Shown: positions 7,079-7,330 of the stretch, one piece after another | How the letters are laid out: every line of letters starts with the position of its first letter | How positions within the stretch are numbered: position 1 is the first letter of the stretch | Assembly: GCA_036267255.1 (NCBI GenBank) | Contig: DATAWK010000002.1 | Coordinates: 1 to 7,330, forward strand | Direction: 5' to 3' | Length of the DNA: 7,330 nucleotides | From: DATAWK01 sp036267255 | Lineage (GTDB): Bacteria; Acidobacteriota; Terriglobia; Terriglobales; Acidobacteriaceae | Translations under genes and position numbers: made by a program | Notes under the pieces: generated by a model | Database searches by the model: none | The model's input: only the letters and a program-made list of their open reading frames with translations | What the model was told of the DNA's origin: nothing

Positions 7079-7230
7079 CCCAAGAATGTGGAGCAACGTT
7101 TACGTGGCAGGGGGCGTTGTGGGACTCATGGCAGATATCATCGAATTTTTTTTTTACTTGTGGCAACCAACCGGCAATTCCGGCAATCTAGGCCAGCCGG
7201 CAAGCGCTCATACCCGCCATGAAACCCCTT

Positions 7231-7330
7231 ACCCGCAGTAACGGGTCGCGGTGTGGCCAGGGGTTCAGATTTCGAACACCGCACCCGCACCCGCGTGACC
7301 CGTGACCGTAACACCGCGGTGTCACGCCTA
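7231..7330 (-). repeat. Putative right terminal region of the hAT element, palindrome-rich
   Basis: ACCCG (7231-7235) pairs with CGGGT (7242-7246). CGGGTCGCGGTGT (7242-7254) pairs, with one extra base, with ACACCGCACCCG (7276-7287). ACACCGCGGTGT (7311-7322) is a perfect 12-base palindrome inside an 18-of-20 palindrome (7307-7326). The final bases, read on the minus strand, give TAGGCGTGACACC. Reiterated CACCCGCACCCGCG motifs are typical of the ends of fungal and plant hAT elements. Because the window stops here, the exact terminus and target duplication are not verifiable. Confidence 0.6.

Larger units (their letters stand above)
3045..7330 (-). mobile_element. hAT-superfamily DNA transposon (left boundary uncertain, right end at or near window edge)
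   Basis: The unit comprises a complete nine-exon hAT transposase gene, repeat-rich subterminal regions on both sides and a GC-rich palindromic right end. Read on the minus strand from 7330 inward, the sequence begins TAGGCGTGACACCGCGGTG and continues with GGGTGCGGGTGCGG-type motifs, as is common at hAT ends. hAT elements normally have short terminal inverted repeats and 8-bp target duplications. No matching TAGGCGTGAC is present on the plus strand at the left; the closest is TAGGTGTC at 2883, so the left boundary given is a minimum estimate taken from the end of the 3' repeat region. The target duplication on the right would lie beyond the window. Superfamily assignment is secure from the transposase; boundaries are inferred. 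Confidence 0.7.

Overview
The window looks like accessory DNA from a filamentous fungus, most likely an agaricomycete (basidiomycete). The evidence is a gene cut by eight very short introns (45-55 nt) with GTRNGT-like donors and YAG or AAG acceptors, a BED-finger hAT transposase of the kind abundant in mushroom-forming fungi, and a fragment of a fungal short-chain dehydrogenase with introns of the same style. No bacterial-type genes, operons or ribosome-binding sites are visible.

Layout. Positions 1-361 hold AT-rich flank, then low-complexity GT/CGT sequence with a CGT microsatellite. Positions 362-871 are a 90-bp minisatellite that stays open in several frames on both strands and produces spurious long ORFs. 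Positions 872-2371 contain no gene I can recognise. Positions 2372-2675 (minus strand) carry the 3' half of a short-chain dehydrogenase/reductase gene, with an 11-bp duplication that breaks the frame. Positions 2676-3101 are intergenic and include a weak inverted-repeat pair. Positions 3102-3302 are a 68-bp tandem array, followed to 3438 by more copies of a GACAAC motif.

The dominant feature is a nine-exon hAT-family transposase gene on the minus strand, ATG at 6482 to stop at 3439, 880 codons including the stop. It has a Ser-rich repetitive N-terminus, a BED zinc finger, the RNase H-like core (FATDAW and TADNASSNN aspartates, CxxH, RW) and the C-terminal hAT dimerisation domain. One in-frame TAG (4558-4560) interrupts an otherwise well-preserved reading frame. 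It coincides with a potential 3' splice site whose use would restore the frame but delete 23 residues. Positions 6483-7330 are the 5' region of the element: a TATA-like box, a small upstream ORF, two short repeat families and, at the right edge, GC-rich palindromic sequence ending in what looks like a hAT terminal inverted repeat (reading TAGGCGTGACACC inward on the minus strand).

Interpretation. About 4.3 kb of the window (roughly 3045-7330) is probably one autonomous-type but possibly inactivated hAT element next to a decayed dehydrogenase gene and a minisatellite. The matching left terminus and target-site duplication cannot be identified here. I see no convincing new biological system. 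The most interesting points are the stop codon/splice-site coincidence, the subterminal repeat architecture and the frame-neutral introns.
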